This document shows, one piece after another, positions 7,756 to 16,658 of a stretch of DNA of 64,000 nucleotides. The stretch's first letter is position 1. The number at the start of each line of letters is the position of its first letter. Source of the stretch: Palsa-1392 sp036490335 (GTDB lineage: Bacteria > Verrucomicrobiota > Verrucomicrobiia > Chthoniobacterales > UBA10450); the NCBI GenBank assembly GCA_036490335.1, contig DASXEB010000014.1, positions 83,570-147,569 of the forward strand, written 5' to 3'. The position numbers were made by a program, and so were the translations under genes. The notes under the pieces were generated by a model. It was not told the origin of the DNA. It ran no database searches and worked only from the letters and a program-made list of their open reading frames with translations.

Positions 7756-8958
7756 TTAGTTCGTTAGGCGAAGCGATTCGATCAGGCGCGGATCACGCGT
7801 CGGGAAAAGCGAAGTTTTTCCAACAATCCGCAGGTAGCAAAAAGCGAGCGTGCCACCGATGCCGAGGAGCGGAAGAAAATCAAGAATGCTCAGGTGTACG
7901 CCGGTGCCGTGGAGTGCGGGCAGGACGACGACATACATGTCGAGCAATTGCATGCAGATGATCCAGGCCGAGATCGAGCAGAGCCAGGTGAGATGCTTTT
8001 TCGTGTAGCGCGGCAGGAGAAGGGCAAACGGAACGAAGAAGCGAAAGACGACGAGGAACCACGAGAGCACGTTCCACGATTCGGTGTTTCGGATGAGGAA
8101 GTATTGCGTTTCCTCGGGGATGTCCGCGTACCAATAGAGCATGTATTGGCTGAAGCCGATGTAGGCCCAGAAAACGGTGAAGGCGAGGAGCCATTTCCCC
8201 ATGATGTGATAATGCTCGATCGTGACCACGCCTTTCAAATAACCGGCGCGTTGCAGGGCTGCGGTCACGAGCACGCAGAGCGCCATCGAGCTGCCCGCGG
8301 TGCCGGCGAAGATGTACGGGCCCCACATGGTCGAATACCATTTCCAGTTCAAACTCATCAGCCAATCGAAGGCGCCGAAGGTCAGGCAAAGCGCGAAGAC
8401 GGGCAGGCCGATGAAGGCGGCTTTGCGCATCCAGACGGTGAACTGCGGATTGCCATCCTTGTCCTGCCGCACGGAAAACCGGCGGAGCAGATAAGCGACG
8501 ATCGTCAGCGCGGCGAAGAAAAAAATCGCGCGACCGAGGAAAAATCCCCAGTTCAGGTAGCCATGTTTCGCGTCGTAGCTCGGATCGACGCCGAGTGGCA
8601 AATCCATCCAGCGATAAAGATATTTGCGCCAGAAAAGCACCGGCAAAAAGAGCACGGCGAGCACCGGAATGAGGAGCGCGATGTTTTCCAGTTGCCGCCT
8701 AACGACGACCGACCATTCCGCATCGACGACGTGATGAACGATCGTCCAAAACAAACAGCCGATGCAAAGGGTGAAGAAAAAAATGAAGCCGAAAAGCCAG
8801 GAAAAACTGAATTGCACCGGCGAAATAAATCCGCCGACGAGACTGAGGATGATCCCGACGATGCCGATCGCGCCGCAGATGAGCGACAAGCCGGCGAAAC
8901 GGCCGTTCTCGAAATATTCGCCTTCCGGCGTGGGCAAAACATGGGTGCGGTCGCTCAT
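7756..8958 (-). CDS. actF: alternative complex III subunit ActF (quinol-binding membrane protein)
   Basis: A 400-residue integral membrane protein with about 10 helices, matching the ActF family (quinol:cytochrome c oxidoreductase, second quinone-binding membrane subunit). Recognisable stretches include WTIVHHVVDAEWSVVVRR near residue 75, LMSLNWKWYSTMWGPYIFAG, VTIEHYHIMGKWLLAFTVFW and FSQYMLYWYADIPEET. With ActC it forms the membrane part that oxidises menaquinol. It overlaps actE by 4 bases. Its C-terminal residues (RLTN) and stop are encoded by one of three motif copies clustered at 7731-7769. Confidence 0.9.
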   Translation of the reverse strand: MSDRTHVLPTPEGEYFENGRFAGLSLICGAIGIVGIILSLVGGFISPVQFSFSWLFGFIFFFTLCIGCLFWTIVHHVVDAEWSVVVRRQLENIALLIPVLAVLFLPVLFWRKYLYRWMDLPLGVDPSYDAKHGYLNWGFFLGRAIFFFAALTIVAYLLRRFSVRQDKDGNPQFTVWMRKAAFIGLPVFALCLTFGAFDWLMSLNWKWYSTMWGPYIFAGTAGSSMALCVLVTAALQRAGYLKGVVTIEHYHIMGKWLLAFTVFWAYIGFSQYMLYWYADIPEETQYFLIRNTESWNVLSWFLVVFRFFVPFALLLPRYTKKHLTWLCSISAWIICMQLLDMYVVVLPALHGTGVHLSILDFLPLLGIGGTLAFCYLRIVGKTSLFPTRDPRLIESLRLTN

Positions 8959-9665
8959 TTTTTCGCCGGTGCTCCTTTACTCGTTAGGTCAGCTTGATGC
9001 TCGGGCGGCACATCCGCGGCGCCCGCGTGCTGGCTGCGTTGCAACGCGCGCAGATAGCAAATGATCGCCCAGCGATCGTGCACGACGACGCGCGGGCCGT
9101 AGGGATTCATGGTGTTTTTGCCGTGGGTGATGGTGTTGAAAATTTCGCCGGCGGCCATGTTGCGGATGCGGTTGTCCTGCAACGTCACGACGGTTGCGAG
9201 CCCGTATTGTTTTACGATCCCGTCGCCTTCCGCGAGCGGGCCGTGGCAGGGCATGCAATTGATATTGAAACGCTGCTCGCCGCGCTTCATCAGCGCCGGC
9301 GTCACCGGAATCGGAATGCCGGTGCCCCAGTTCGCGCCCATTTTGCCGGTGTTGTAATAATCGGTTCCTTCGCTGAAACCGAAACGCGGATCCATCGCCA
9401 GCTCGCCGCGCTCATCGACCGCGCGGCCCTCATCGTTAGGCAAGGGCATGCTGTAGCCGATCGGCACCGTCCCATCGACCGGTTGGCGCCCGCCGCGATC
9501 GTCGGCAAAAAATTCCAGCGGCGCCTGCGCGCGCACCTTCGGCTGACGGACCATGTCGGGAAAAATCTCGATCTCCGGTCGGCTGCTTCTTTGCCCGCGA
9601 AATCCGAAAACGGACAGCCAGGCGATGCCAACGAGCATGAAGATGAAGAAAAAGGCGCGCAGCAT
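8955..9665 (-). CDS. actE: alternative complex III subunit ActE (monohaem cytochrome c)
   Basis: 236 residues: an N-terminal hydrophobic anchor (AFFFIFMLVGIAWLSVFGF), then a cytochrome c domain with the single haem site CMPCHGPLAEGDG near residue 137 and a distal NPYGPRVVVHDRWAIICYLRALQRSQ typical of ActE. It carries electrons from the iron-sulfur/haem core of alternative complex III to the periplasmic acceptor. It lies 5 bases after actD and overlaps actF by 4. Confidence 0.9.
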   Translation of the reverse strand: MLRAFFFIFMLVGIAWLSVFGFRGQRSSRPEIEIFPDMVRQPKVRAQAPLEFFADDRGGRQPVDGTVPIGYSMPLPNDEGRAVDERGELAMDPRFGFSEGTDYYNTGKMGANWGTGIPIPVTPALMKRGEQRFNINCMPCHGPLAEGDGIVKQYGLATVVTLQDNRIRNMAAGEIFNTITHGKNTMNPYGPRVVVHDRWAIICYLRALQRSQHAGAADVPPEHQADLTSKGAPAKK

Positions 9666-9670
9666 GTTCG

Positions 9671-10225
9671 TTATTCCTCGTGCACGATCGTGATGTGCTC
9701 GCCGCCGGTGCGCTCGAGCAGAGCGAGCGCGTCGTTTTCGCTGAAGTGCGGATCGCGCGCCTCGAGGACGAGGAAAAATCCGTCGTTCGTCACCCGCTTG
9801 AAACGGTTCCAGTTGAACATCGGATGATTCCAGCGCGGGAGCAGATTCATCGTCAGCATGGAAAGAAACGCGGTGAAGGCGGAGCAGAGAATCGTGAGTT
9901 CAAACATGATCGGGAAAAACGCCGGCACCGTCCAAAAGTTGTAAGGCTTCCCGTGCACGATGAGCGGGTAGAGATAAGACGACGGCCCAAACTCGAGCAG
10001 AATGGCGAAACAAAAGCCGGAAAGGCCGCCGATGAGAACGACCGCGCTGAGCCACGATTTGCCGAGGCCCATCGCGTCGTCCATGCCGTGGATCGGAAAC
10101 GGCGAGTGCACATCCCAGCGTTTGTAGCCGGCGTCGCGCACGATTTTCGCCGCTTCGTAAAGCGCCGACGCGCTCGGATATTCCGCCGCCATTCCGTAAA
10201 CACGATTGCCGCTCGGCGTCATCAT
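9671..10225 (-). CDS. actD: alternative complex III subunit ActD (DUF3341)
   Basis: 184 residues with the DUF3341/ActD pattern: a soluble N-terminal segment (VYGMAAEYPSASALYEAAKIVRDAGYKRWDVHSPFPIHGMDDAMGL, in pieces), two membrane helices, and a C-terminal soluble tail with TNDGFFLVLEARDPHFSEN. ActD is a small structural membrane subunit without known cofactors. It overlaps actC by 4 bases (ATGA). There are two adjacent possible starts (ATGATG); either fits. Confidence 0.9.
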   Translation of the reverse strand: MMTPSGNRVYGMAAEYPSASALYEAAKIVRDAGYKRWDVHSPFPIHGMDDAMGLGKSWLSAVVLIGGLSGFCFAILLEFGPSSYLYPLIVHGKPYNFWTVPAFFPIMFELTILCSAFTAFLSMLTMNLLPRWNHPMFNWNRFKRVTNDGFFLVLEARDPHFSENDALALLERTGGEHITIVHEE

Positions 10226-11682
10226 GTGCGTTCCATGCCTCCGGCTTGCACGACATGATGCTCTTCCGGCGGGGCGTGATGCGGGTCAGCTTCGGGTAAA
10301 ACAATTTTTACTTCCGACATCGCGATCATGGGCAGGAAGCGAATGAAAAGCAGGAAGAGCGAAAGGAAAATTCCGAACGTCCCGATAAACGTCCAGATAT
10401 CGACCCAGGTCGGAATGAACAAGCCCCACGACGACGGCAGAAAATCGCGATGCAATCCGCCGACGATAATAATGAAGCGCTCGAACCACATGCCGGCGTT
10501 CACGCACATGCAGACGAAATAGACGACGTAGATATTGCGCCGGCACCATTTGAACCAAAACAATTGCGGCGAAAGCGAATTGCAGAACAGCATCCCGACC
10601 CACCAGTACCACCAGTAAGGACCAAAGATGCGGTTATAAAATGCGAAGCGCTCGTATTGATTCCCGCTGTACCAGGAGATGAAAAACTCCATGATGTAGG
10701 AGTAGGCAACCATCGAGCCGGTGAGCAGAATCACCTTCGCCATTTTGTCGATGTGCTGCGGCGTGATGATGTCTTTGAGGCCAAAAATCGCGCGCGCCGG
10801 AATCATCAGCGTCAGCACCATCGCAAACCCGCCAAAGATCGCGCCCGCGACGAAGTAGGGCGGGAAAATCGTCGTGTGCCAGCTCGGAATGACCGACGTC
10901 GCAAAGTCGAATGACACCGTGCTATGGACGGAGAGCACGAGCGGCGTCGAAAGTCCGGCCAAAAGCAGATACGCCATCTCATAATGGCGCCAATTGCGAT
11001 TCGAGCCCCGCCAGCCGAGCGCGAAAATTCCGTAGAGAAATTTTTTGACCTTCGAAGTCGCGCGATCGCGCAAGGTTCCAAGATCGGGAACCAAACCGGT
11101 GTACCAAAACAACACCGAGACCGAAAAATAAGTCGAGACCGCGAAGACGTCCCAAAGCAGCGGACTGCGAAAGTTTGGCCAAATCCCGTACTGCGTCGGC
11201 ACCGGCGCGAGGAACCACGCCATCCAGACACGACCGACGTGAATGCCCGGGAAAATCGCCGCGCAAATGACCGCGAACAACGTCATCGCCTCGGCCGAAC
11301 GATTGATCGAGGTCCGCCATTTTTGCCGGAGCAAAAAGAGAATCGCCGAGATGAGCGTGCCGGCGTGTCCGATACCGATCCAGAACACGAAATTGGTGAT
11401 GTCCCAAGCCCAGCCGACCGGCGAATTCAAGCCCCAGGTGCCGACGCCGGTCGAAATCTGGTAGCCGATGCAGAGCAAACCGATGATCGCGATTATCGAA
11501 GTGACCGCGAACGAAACCCACCACCAGCGCGGCGTCGGATTTTCGACCGCGCCGGAAATGCGGTTCGTCACCCAGTCGAAATTGCGCTTGTTCAGGACGA
11601 GCGGGACACGCGCGAGCGGCCGCTCGACCGAAGCCGAAGCTTCGCCCGCGATCACTTGAGGTGCTGTCGGTGCGCCGTCCAT
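10222..11682 (-). CDS. actC: alternative complex III subunit ActC (NrfD/PsrC-like quinol site)
   Basis: A 486-residue polytopic protein of the NrfD/PsrC family as used in alternative complex III. Seen: NPTPRWWWVSFAVTS at the first helix, GWAWDITNFVFWIGIGHAGT (quinol-site region), FPGIHVGRVWMAWF, HSTVSFDFATSVIPSWHTTIFPPYFVAGA and WFERFIIIVGGLHRDFLPSSW. It houses the main menaquinol oxidation site and contacts ActB. Unlike neighbouring genes it carries no copy of the GTTAGGC motif. It is separated from actB by 35 bases, which hold one motif copy (11697). Confidence 0.92.
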   Translation of the reverse strand: MDGAPTAPQVIAGEASASVERPLARVPLVLNKRNFDWVTNRISGAVENPTPRWWWVSFAVTSIIAIIGLLCIGYQISTGVGTWGLNSPVGWAWDITNFVFWIGIGHAGTLISAILFLLRQKWRTSINRSAEAMTLFAVICAAIFPGIHVGRVWMAWFLAPVPTQYGIWPNFRSPLLWDVFAVSTYFSVSVLFWYTGLVPDLGTLRDRATSKVKKFLYGIFALGWRGSNRNWRHYEMAYLLLAGLSTPLVLSVHSTVSFDFATSVIPSWHTTIFPPYFVAGAIFGGFAMVLTLMIPARAIFGLKDIITPQHIDKMAKVILLTGSMVAYSYIMEFFISWYSGNQYERFAFYNRIFGPYWWYWWVGMLFCNSLSPQLFWFKWCRRNIYVVYFVCMCVNAGMWFERFIIIVGGLHRDFLPSSWGLFIPTWVDIWTFIGTFGIFLSLFLLFIRFLPMIAMSEVKIVLPEADPHHAPPEEHHVVQAGGMERT

Positions 11683-11717
11683 GCTTTAGAAATTTTTGCC
11701 TAACGACGACGCAGTCA

Positions 11718-14700
11718 TCACGCTTTTTTCTCCGGACTGGCCACGCCGATCAAGTTCGCATCCGGCATTTTCGGATTCGGGTTGCGAATGCGCGCGAGAT
11801 AACTCGTCCGCGTCTTCACATTCAAATATTCGAGCAGCCGATAATTCCGGTTCTGCGCCTTGATTTTCGAGACGCGCGTCTCCGGATCGGCGACATCGCC
11901 AAAAACGATCGCTTCCGACGGACAGGCCTGCGCGCACGCGCTCGTGAACGAATCGCGCGGGATGAGGGTCCGGTCGGACGCGCCCGCGCGGACGTGCGCG
12001 GAGATTTTCGCCTCCTCGATTCGCTGCACGCAATAGGTGCATTTCTCCATCACGCCGCGCATGCGCACGGTCACATTCGGATTTTTTTGCAGCTTGATCG
12101 TGTCGGCCGTCGTCTTCTCGGTCAGCGGTCCGAGATATTCCTGATAAACGGAGAAGCCGCCGATCTTTTCTTTGCCGATCGGGCGATTGTTGTAATCGAA
12201 AAAATTAAAGCGCCGGACTTTGAACGGGCAGTTGTTCGCGCAATAGCGGGTGCCGATGCAGCGATTGTAAACCATCACGTTCAAGCCCGACTCGCTGTGG
12301 ATGGTCGCGTTCACCGGGCAGACCGTTTCGCACGGCGCGTTTTCGCAATGCTGACACATCATCGGCTCGTGCACGATCTCGGGATTTTGCGGCCACTGAC
12401 CGTGGTCCTGATTGTAACGTTTCGCGCTCGCGTAATAGCGATCGATCCGCATCCAGTGCATCGCGCGGCCGTGCGAGACCTGAAGTTTGCCGACGATCGG
12501 AATGTTGTTTTCCGCCTGGCAGGCGATGACGCACGCGCTGCAACCGGTGCAGGTATTGAGGTCAACCGTCATGCCCCATTGCTGCGGGTCGGTCAGCGGC
12601 GGATGGGTGTAGAGCGAGGGCAATGTCGCCGGCAACTCGTCGTCGCCCGCGATTTTTTGCACGAAATCTTCGTCTTCGCGATAATGCTCGAGGGTCGCTT
12701 CGCGGACGAGGCCGCGGCCTTCGATCGAATAATGTTCCTGCGTGATCGAGAGCGGATAGGTCGCACCGACTTTGTGCACCTTCACGCTCGCGACCGCGCG
12801 ACCGTCGGCGATGATGTAATGCGGATTCGAAGTCGTGCGCAAAAGGTAGGCATTGAAACCAGCGTCCTCGCCGACCGGCCCGGTGTGTTTGCGGCCGTAG
12901 CCTAACGGAATCGTGACCGAATTATCGGCGTGGCCTGGCAGAACGAGCGCGGCGATGACGAGCTCGCGCACGACCGGCGGCTTCGGCGGCACGGGCGGCT
13001 GGCCGGGTCTTGACGCTGGCGTCGCGCTCGGTTCGGTTACCGTCACGCGGACGAGATCACCATCCTGCACACCGATTTGATGCGCGAAATTCGGGCTCAT
13101 CATCGCGGAATTGTCCCAGGTCAGCTTCGTGATTGGGTCGGGCATTTCCTGCATCCAGCCGTTGTTCGCGTAACGGCCGTCATCGACCGAGTAACTGCCG
13201 ACGAGCACGATCTCGGGCGATTGCCACGACGGCCCGGGCGCGTTGCTCCAAAGAGTGTGGGCGATGCCGCCGGCGGTGTTGCCGTTGAATTTCGGCTCGC
13301 GATCTTTCGGCGTGATGTGGCTGGCAAAGCCGTCGTGCAAAAATCTCGACCAGGCGGTGTCGAAATCTCCCGGCGGATTCGTTAGGCGAAAAGTTTCCTG
13401 GACCAACTCGGGACCTTTCGCGACCGGCGCACCGCCGACCATCTGCAAAATATCGAGCTCCGAAATCCCGTCGAAAAGCGGCAGGATCATCGGCTGGATC
13501 GCGACGTAGCTGCCGCCGATGGTCAGGCCATCGCTCCAGTTTTCGAGATAATGCGACGCCGGTACGTGCCACTGGCTCGCGGCCGAGGTCGCGTCTTCGT
13601 ACATGCCGAGCCTGACGACATCGGGCACGCGTTTTTGCAGGTCGATCCAATCGAGCGACTGCTTGTTCGTGCGATCGGGGGGCACGAGTCCGCGCGGCGC
13701 GTTGTAAACCGGGTCGCCGCCAAAAATGAAAAGCTGCTTGATGCGGCCGTCCTCGATCTCGCTCGCCAGTTGCACAACGCTGTAGGCGCGTTCCGTCTTC
13801 GGCATTTCGCGCACGAGCAAAGTGGTGCCGAGATTTTTCAACGCGGAATTCATTCCGTAAACCAGCATCTGCACCACGACCGGCTGATGCGCCCCGGCGA
13901 CGACAAGGCTCGCGCTCGGTTTGGAAAGTAAATCGGCCGCGGCTTGGTTCAGCCAGCGCTGGTCGAATTTTGTCGCGTCCTCCGGCGCCTTGAGCGTGAG
14001 CAGGACCGAGGACAAGCCCTGATCTTTCGTCGCGGAAGCGATCTTGAGCGCGAGCGCGTAGGTGAAGGCCGGAATCTGGCTCGCCGGAAACGGCAGCCGA
14101 TGATCGGCCATCGCGCCGGTGATCGTGTAATGATTCTCGACCACATAAAGGCGGTTCATCGAATCCTTCGCCTCGCGCACCCGCCGCCGCGCCGTGAAAC
14201 CGCGCACGCTCGTGAGGTCGCCTTCGCCGCAATTCAGAAAATCGCTGTCGAGCGCGAAGACGATGTCGGCTTTGTCGAACTGCGGAATGAGCCGCGTGTC
14301 CTGACCGAAACTCATCTCGGTCGAGAAAGGTTGCGCTTCGCTCAGGAGCGGATCGTAAACGCACCAGCGCATTTTCGGGAACTGCTTGAGCAGCTCGGCG
14401 CGCAACCGGTCGCGCGTCGGCGAATGCGTCTCCTCGGCGAGAATGGCGAAGCTGGCGCCGCCGTCGGCCGCGATTTTCCCGCGCAGCTCGGCGAGATATT
14501 TTTCAAAACTGGCGCGATCGGACAGTTTATTCTGCCTGACGAATCGCTTCGAGCGCGAAGGATCGTAGAGGTCGAGCAGCGACGCCTGCGCGAAGGCGTC
14601 GGTTGCGCCGTTGCTCTCGGGATGAAGCGGGTTGCCTTCGATTTTGATCGGCCGGCCATCGACTGTCGCGACGACGAGCGGCATCGCGCCGTAACGCCGC

Positions 14701-15008
14701 GGCATCGCGCTCGCGTAGTAAAGAAATTTTCCCGGAATAACCCACTCGGCGCTCTTCGTGAACGGGACGAGATGCATTTCCGGTTTGCGGCAGCTCGTCA
14801 GGCCAAAACCGGCCAGGGCCATCGACGCGCCCATCAGTTTCAAAAAGCTCCGGCGCGAAACTTCGTCGCCTTCGAGCTCGTTCGCGCCCGCGGGAAATTC
14901 GCGCTCAAGCCAGCCGCGAAATTCCGGCGTGTCGCTCAGCTCGCCGAGTCCGCGCCAATATTGCCGGCCGGTCTCGTTAGGCGGGGGATGTTGCAGGATT
15001 CGTTTCAT
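11718..15008 (-). CDS. actB: alternative complex III subunit ActB (fused molybdopterin-like and Fe-S protein)
   Basis: About 1096 residues. I take the ATG at 15008, which overlaps the actA stop; the 127 further codons upstream shadow actA. Near residue 52 is a twin-arginine signal, SRRSFLKLMGAS, followed by a hydrophobic stretch, so the protein is exported folded. Residues about 70-780 resemble the catalytic fold of the molybdopterin oxidoreductase family, which in this complex carries no cofactor. The C-terminal part holds four cysteine groups: CTGCSACVIAC, CQHCENAPCETVCP, CIGTRYCANNCP and CTYC...CAQACP. These clusters move electrons from quinol to the haems of ActA and ActE. The fusion of B1 and B2 halves is usual in many bacteria. 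Confidence 0.93.
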   Translation of the reverse strand: MKRILQHPPPNETGRQYWRGLGELSDTPEFRGWLEREFPAGANELEGDEVSRRSFLKLMGASMALAGFGLTSCRKPEMHLVPFTKSAEWVIPGKFLYYASAMPRRYGAMPLVVATVDGRPIKIEGNPLHPESNGATDAFAQASLLDLYDPSRSKRFVRQNKLSDRASFEKYLAELRGKIAADGGASFAILAEETHSPTRDRLRAELLKQFPKMRWCVYDPLLSEAQPFSTEMSFGQDTRLIPQFDKADIVFALDSDFLNCGEGDLTSVRGFTARRRVREAKDSMNRLYVVENHYTITGAMADHRLPFPASQIPAFTYALALKIASATKDQGLSSVLLTLKAPEDATKFDQRWLNQAAADLLSKPSASLVVAGAHQPVVVQMLVYGMNSALKNLGTTLLVREMPKTERAYSVVQLASEIEDGRIKQLFIFGGDPVYNAPRGLVPPDRTNKQSLDWIDLQKRVPDVVRLGMYEDATSAASQWHVPASHYLENWSDGLTIGGSYVAIQPMILPLFDGISELDILQMVGGAPVAKGPELVQETFRLTNPPGDFDTAWSRFLHDGFASHITPKDREPKFNGNTAGGIAHTLWSNAPGPSWQSPEIVLVGSYSVDDGRYANNGWMQEMPDPITKLTWDNSAMMSPNFAHQIGVQDGDLVRVTVTEPSATPASRPGQPPVPPKPPVVRELVIAALVLPGHADNSVTIPLGYGRKHTGPVGEDAGFNAYLLRTTSNPHYIIADGRAVASVKVHKVGATYPLSITQEHYSIEGRGLVREATLEHYREDEDFVQKIAGDDELPATLPSLYTHPPLTDPQQWGMTVDLNTCTGCSACVIACQAENNIPIVGKLQVSHGRAMHWMRIDRYYASAKRYNQDHGQWPQNPEIVHEPMMCQHCENAPCETVCPVNATIHSESGLNVMVYNRCIGTRYCANNCPFKVRRFNFFDYNNRPIGKEKIGGFSVYQEYLGPLTEKTTADTIKLQKNPNVTVRMRGVMEKCTYCVQRIEEAKISAHVRAGASDRTLIPRDSFTSACAQACPSEAIVFGDVADPETRVSKIKAQNRNYRLLEYLNVKTRTSYLARIRNPNPKMPDANLIGVASPEKKA

Positions 15009-15730
15009 CGATGACACCCCTGACAATTTGTCGGCGGGATTATATTCCAGCGCTCTTTCAAGGTGAGGCCGATCTCCTGCTGCGTGAGATGCTGCTTCTT
15101 CGACCAATCTTCTTTCACGCCCGCGGGCTCGCCGTATTTCGCGACGAACGCCGCCGGCTGCACGTCCTCCGGTTTCCAATCGAGATTCGTGATCTGATCG
15201 TCGGGCCGCAGAAAATTTTCCGGCGCGCGGTGGCATTCGAGACACCAAGCCATGCTCAACGGCTTCTGATCGCGCACCACGCTCTCGTGATTCACGTCGC
15301 CGTGACAGGTGTAGCAACTGATCCCGCGGTTCACATGCGCGGAGTGATTGTAATAGACGTAATCGGGCGTGCGATGAATCTGCACCCACGCCACCGGCTG
15401 GCCCGTCGCCCAGCTATCGCGCACCGGTTGCAGCTTCGGATTTTCCTTCTGCACCTGCGTGTGGCAATTCATGCAGACCTGCGTGTCGGGAATGTTCGAG
15501 GCCGCCGTGACCTCGACCGCATTGTGGCAATAGCGGCAATCCATCCCGAGCTGCGTGACGTGGATGTCGTGCGGGAACGGCACCGGCTGGATCGGCTCGT
15601 AACCGACGCGCGTATATTTCGGCGTGTCGTAATACCAGGTCGCGCCGATCAACGCGCAGACGACAACCGTGCCGCAGACGCTGATCTTGAGCGGCAGCCA
15701 ATTCGTCCACTTCGGAAAAAAATTCGCCAT
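15005..15730 (-). CDS. actA: alternative complex III subunit ActA (pentahaem cytochrome c)
   Basis: 241 residues: an N-terminal anchor (LKISVCGTVVVCALIGATW), then five CxxCH haem sites (CRYCH, CMNCH, CYTCH, CLECH, CQGCH), the fifth at the very C-terminus, as expected for ActA. It is the first gene of an eleven-gene minus-strand run reaching to 3775, with most neighbours overlapping by 4 bases or nearly touching. It collects electrons from the Fe-S clusters of ActB on the periplasmic side. Confidence 0.93.
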   Translation of the reverse strand: MANFFPKWTNWLPLKISVCGTVVVCALIGATWYYDTPKYTRVGYEPIQPVPFPHDIHVTQLGMDCRYCHNAVEVTAASNIPDTQVCMNCHTQVQKENPKLQPVRDSWATGQPVAWVQIHRTPDYVYYNHSAHVNRGISCYTCHGDVNHESVVRDQKPLSMAWCLECHRAPENFLRPDDQITNLDWKPEDVQPAAFVAKYGEPAGVKEDWSKKQHLTQQEIGLTLKERWNIIPPTNCQGCHR

Positions 15731-16012
15731 ACGATCAGTGAACCGCCTGCCGGCCGGCCGCGGTCCGCCGCTTAATCAAGGCGAGATTTGGAAAGGATGA
15801 ATGCGGCGACTTCAGAAAAATGAAACGAGTGGAGTGAAAGTTTTGCGTGCGCGAGTGCGGCCATTCTATGAATGGGCGTTTGCTTGGCAAAAGAATTTTT
15901 GAACAAGCCGAAATTTTTTCTGTCCGGCGAACGCCGGAGACTTTCGCGCAAAAACAGAATCGCTTCGCCTAACGAGTCAGCCTAACGATGAGGCGTTTTC
16001 CCGATCGCCGGG
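15731..16012. promoter_or_regulatory. upstream region of the act operon
   Basis: A 282-base gap without a gene upstream of actA, so the operon promoter should lie here. I see no convincing -35/-10 pair or sigma-54 site. The left half is AT-richer than its surroundings (around 15780-15900). Two direct copies of GCCTAACG at 15967 and 15980 sit just downstream of the stop of the neighbouring minus-strand gene. Confidence 0.4.
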
Positions 16013-16579
16013 CTATTTCCAGCTCAGACTAAACAGGCTCCCGCGAAACTGCCGCTGCACCTGCTCGAAATCGGCCTTCCGCGCGACGATGTGGAAGCGC
16101 ACCTGGGTGTCGCCAAGATTCGCCACCAGCGTGCTCGCCTCCAAATCCTGTCCGAAAAAACTGTAGCCGACCGTGACCGCATAAGTCGGCTGCCCGTGAA
16201 TCTGGAGCGGATTATTTTCCGTGCTCACGAGCTCGATTCTCTCCGCGCCCGGCGGCACCGACGCGAGCGCCGATTGCTGCAACTGCTTCGTCGTCGCATC
16301 GTCGAAAACCTGCGGCGCGGTCAGTGGCGTTTGGGCCACCGTCACCTGGGCCTGGGCGGCGTGCGGCGGCGTCAAGCGCATCGTTGCGCCGTCGCTCGTC
16401 AGGTTCCAGTCGCGCGGTTTCTCGTAAGTAATCGCGTGACCATCCTGATGAAAAATGAGCTGCGGAAAAGTGACGCCGTCGAGTTTCCGCTCGCTCGGCG
16501 TCGGCGTGAAATCAATCGCGCCGCTCGCGCGCCCCGCGATCGCGGCGAGGAGAATCAGACTCGTTAGGCAAATGCGCAT
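16013..16579 (-). CDS. secreted hypothetical protein (188 aa)
   Basis: 188 residues with a clear signal peptide (MRICLTSLILLAAIAGRASGA). The mature part is a small alpha/beta domain with WNLTSDGATMRLTPPHAAQAQVTV and a C-terminal ARKADFEQVQRQFRGSLFSLSW, reminiscent of PsbP/DUF1795-like or lipid-binding periplasmic folds; this resemblance is loose. No cysteines or metal sites stand out. It is followed on the same strand side by the act operon and preceded by the TPR gene, with 79 bases between the latter and this start, so it may be co-transcribed with the TPR gene. Function unknown. Confidence 0.6.
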   Translation of the reverse strand: MRICLTSLILLAAIAGRASGAIDFTPTPSERKLDGVTFPQLIFHQDGHAITYEKPRDWNLTSDGATMRLTPPHAAQAQVTVAQTPLTAPQVFDDATTKQLQQSALASVPPGAERIELVSTENNPLQIHGQPTYAVTVGYSFFGQDLEASTLVANLGDTQVRFHIVARKADFEQVQRQFRGSLFSLSWK

Positions 16580-16658
16580 CGGCTTCTTCGGCCCGCGCAG
16601 CTGCCTTTCGAATCACTCGTTAGGCGACAGCGCGCGCCGCACTTTTTTCCAAAGCAGC

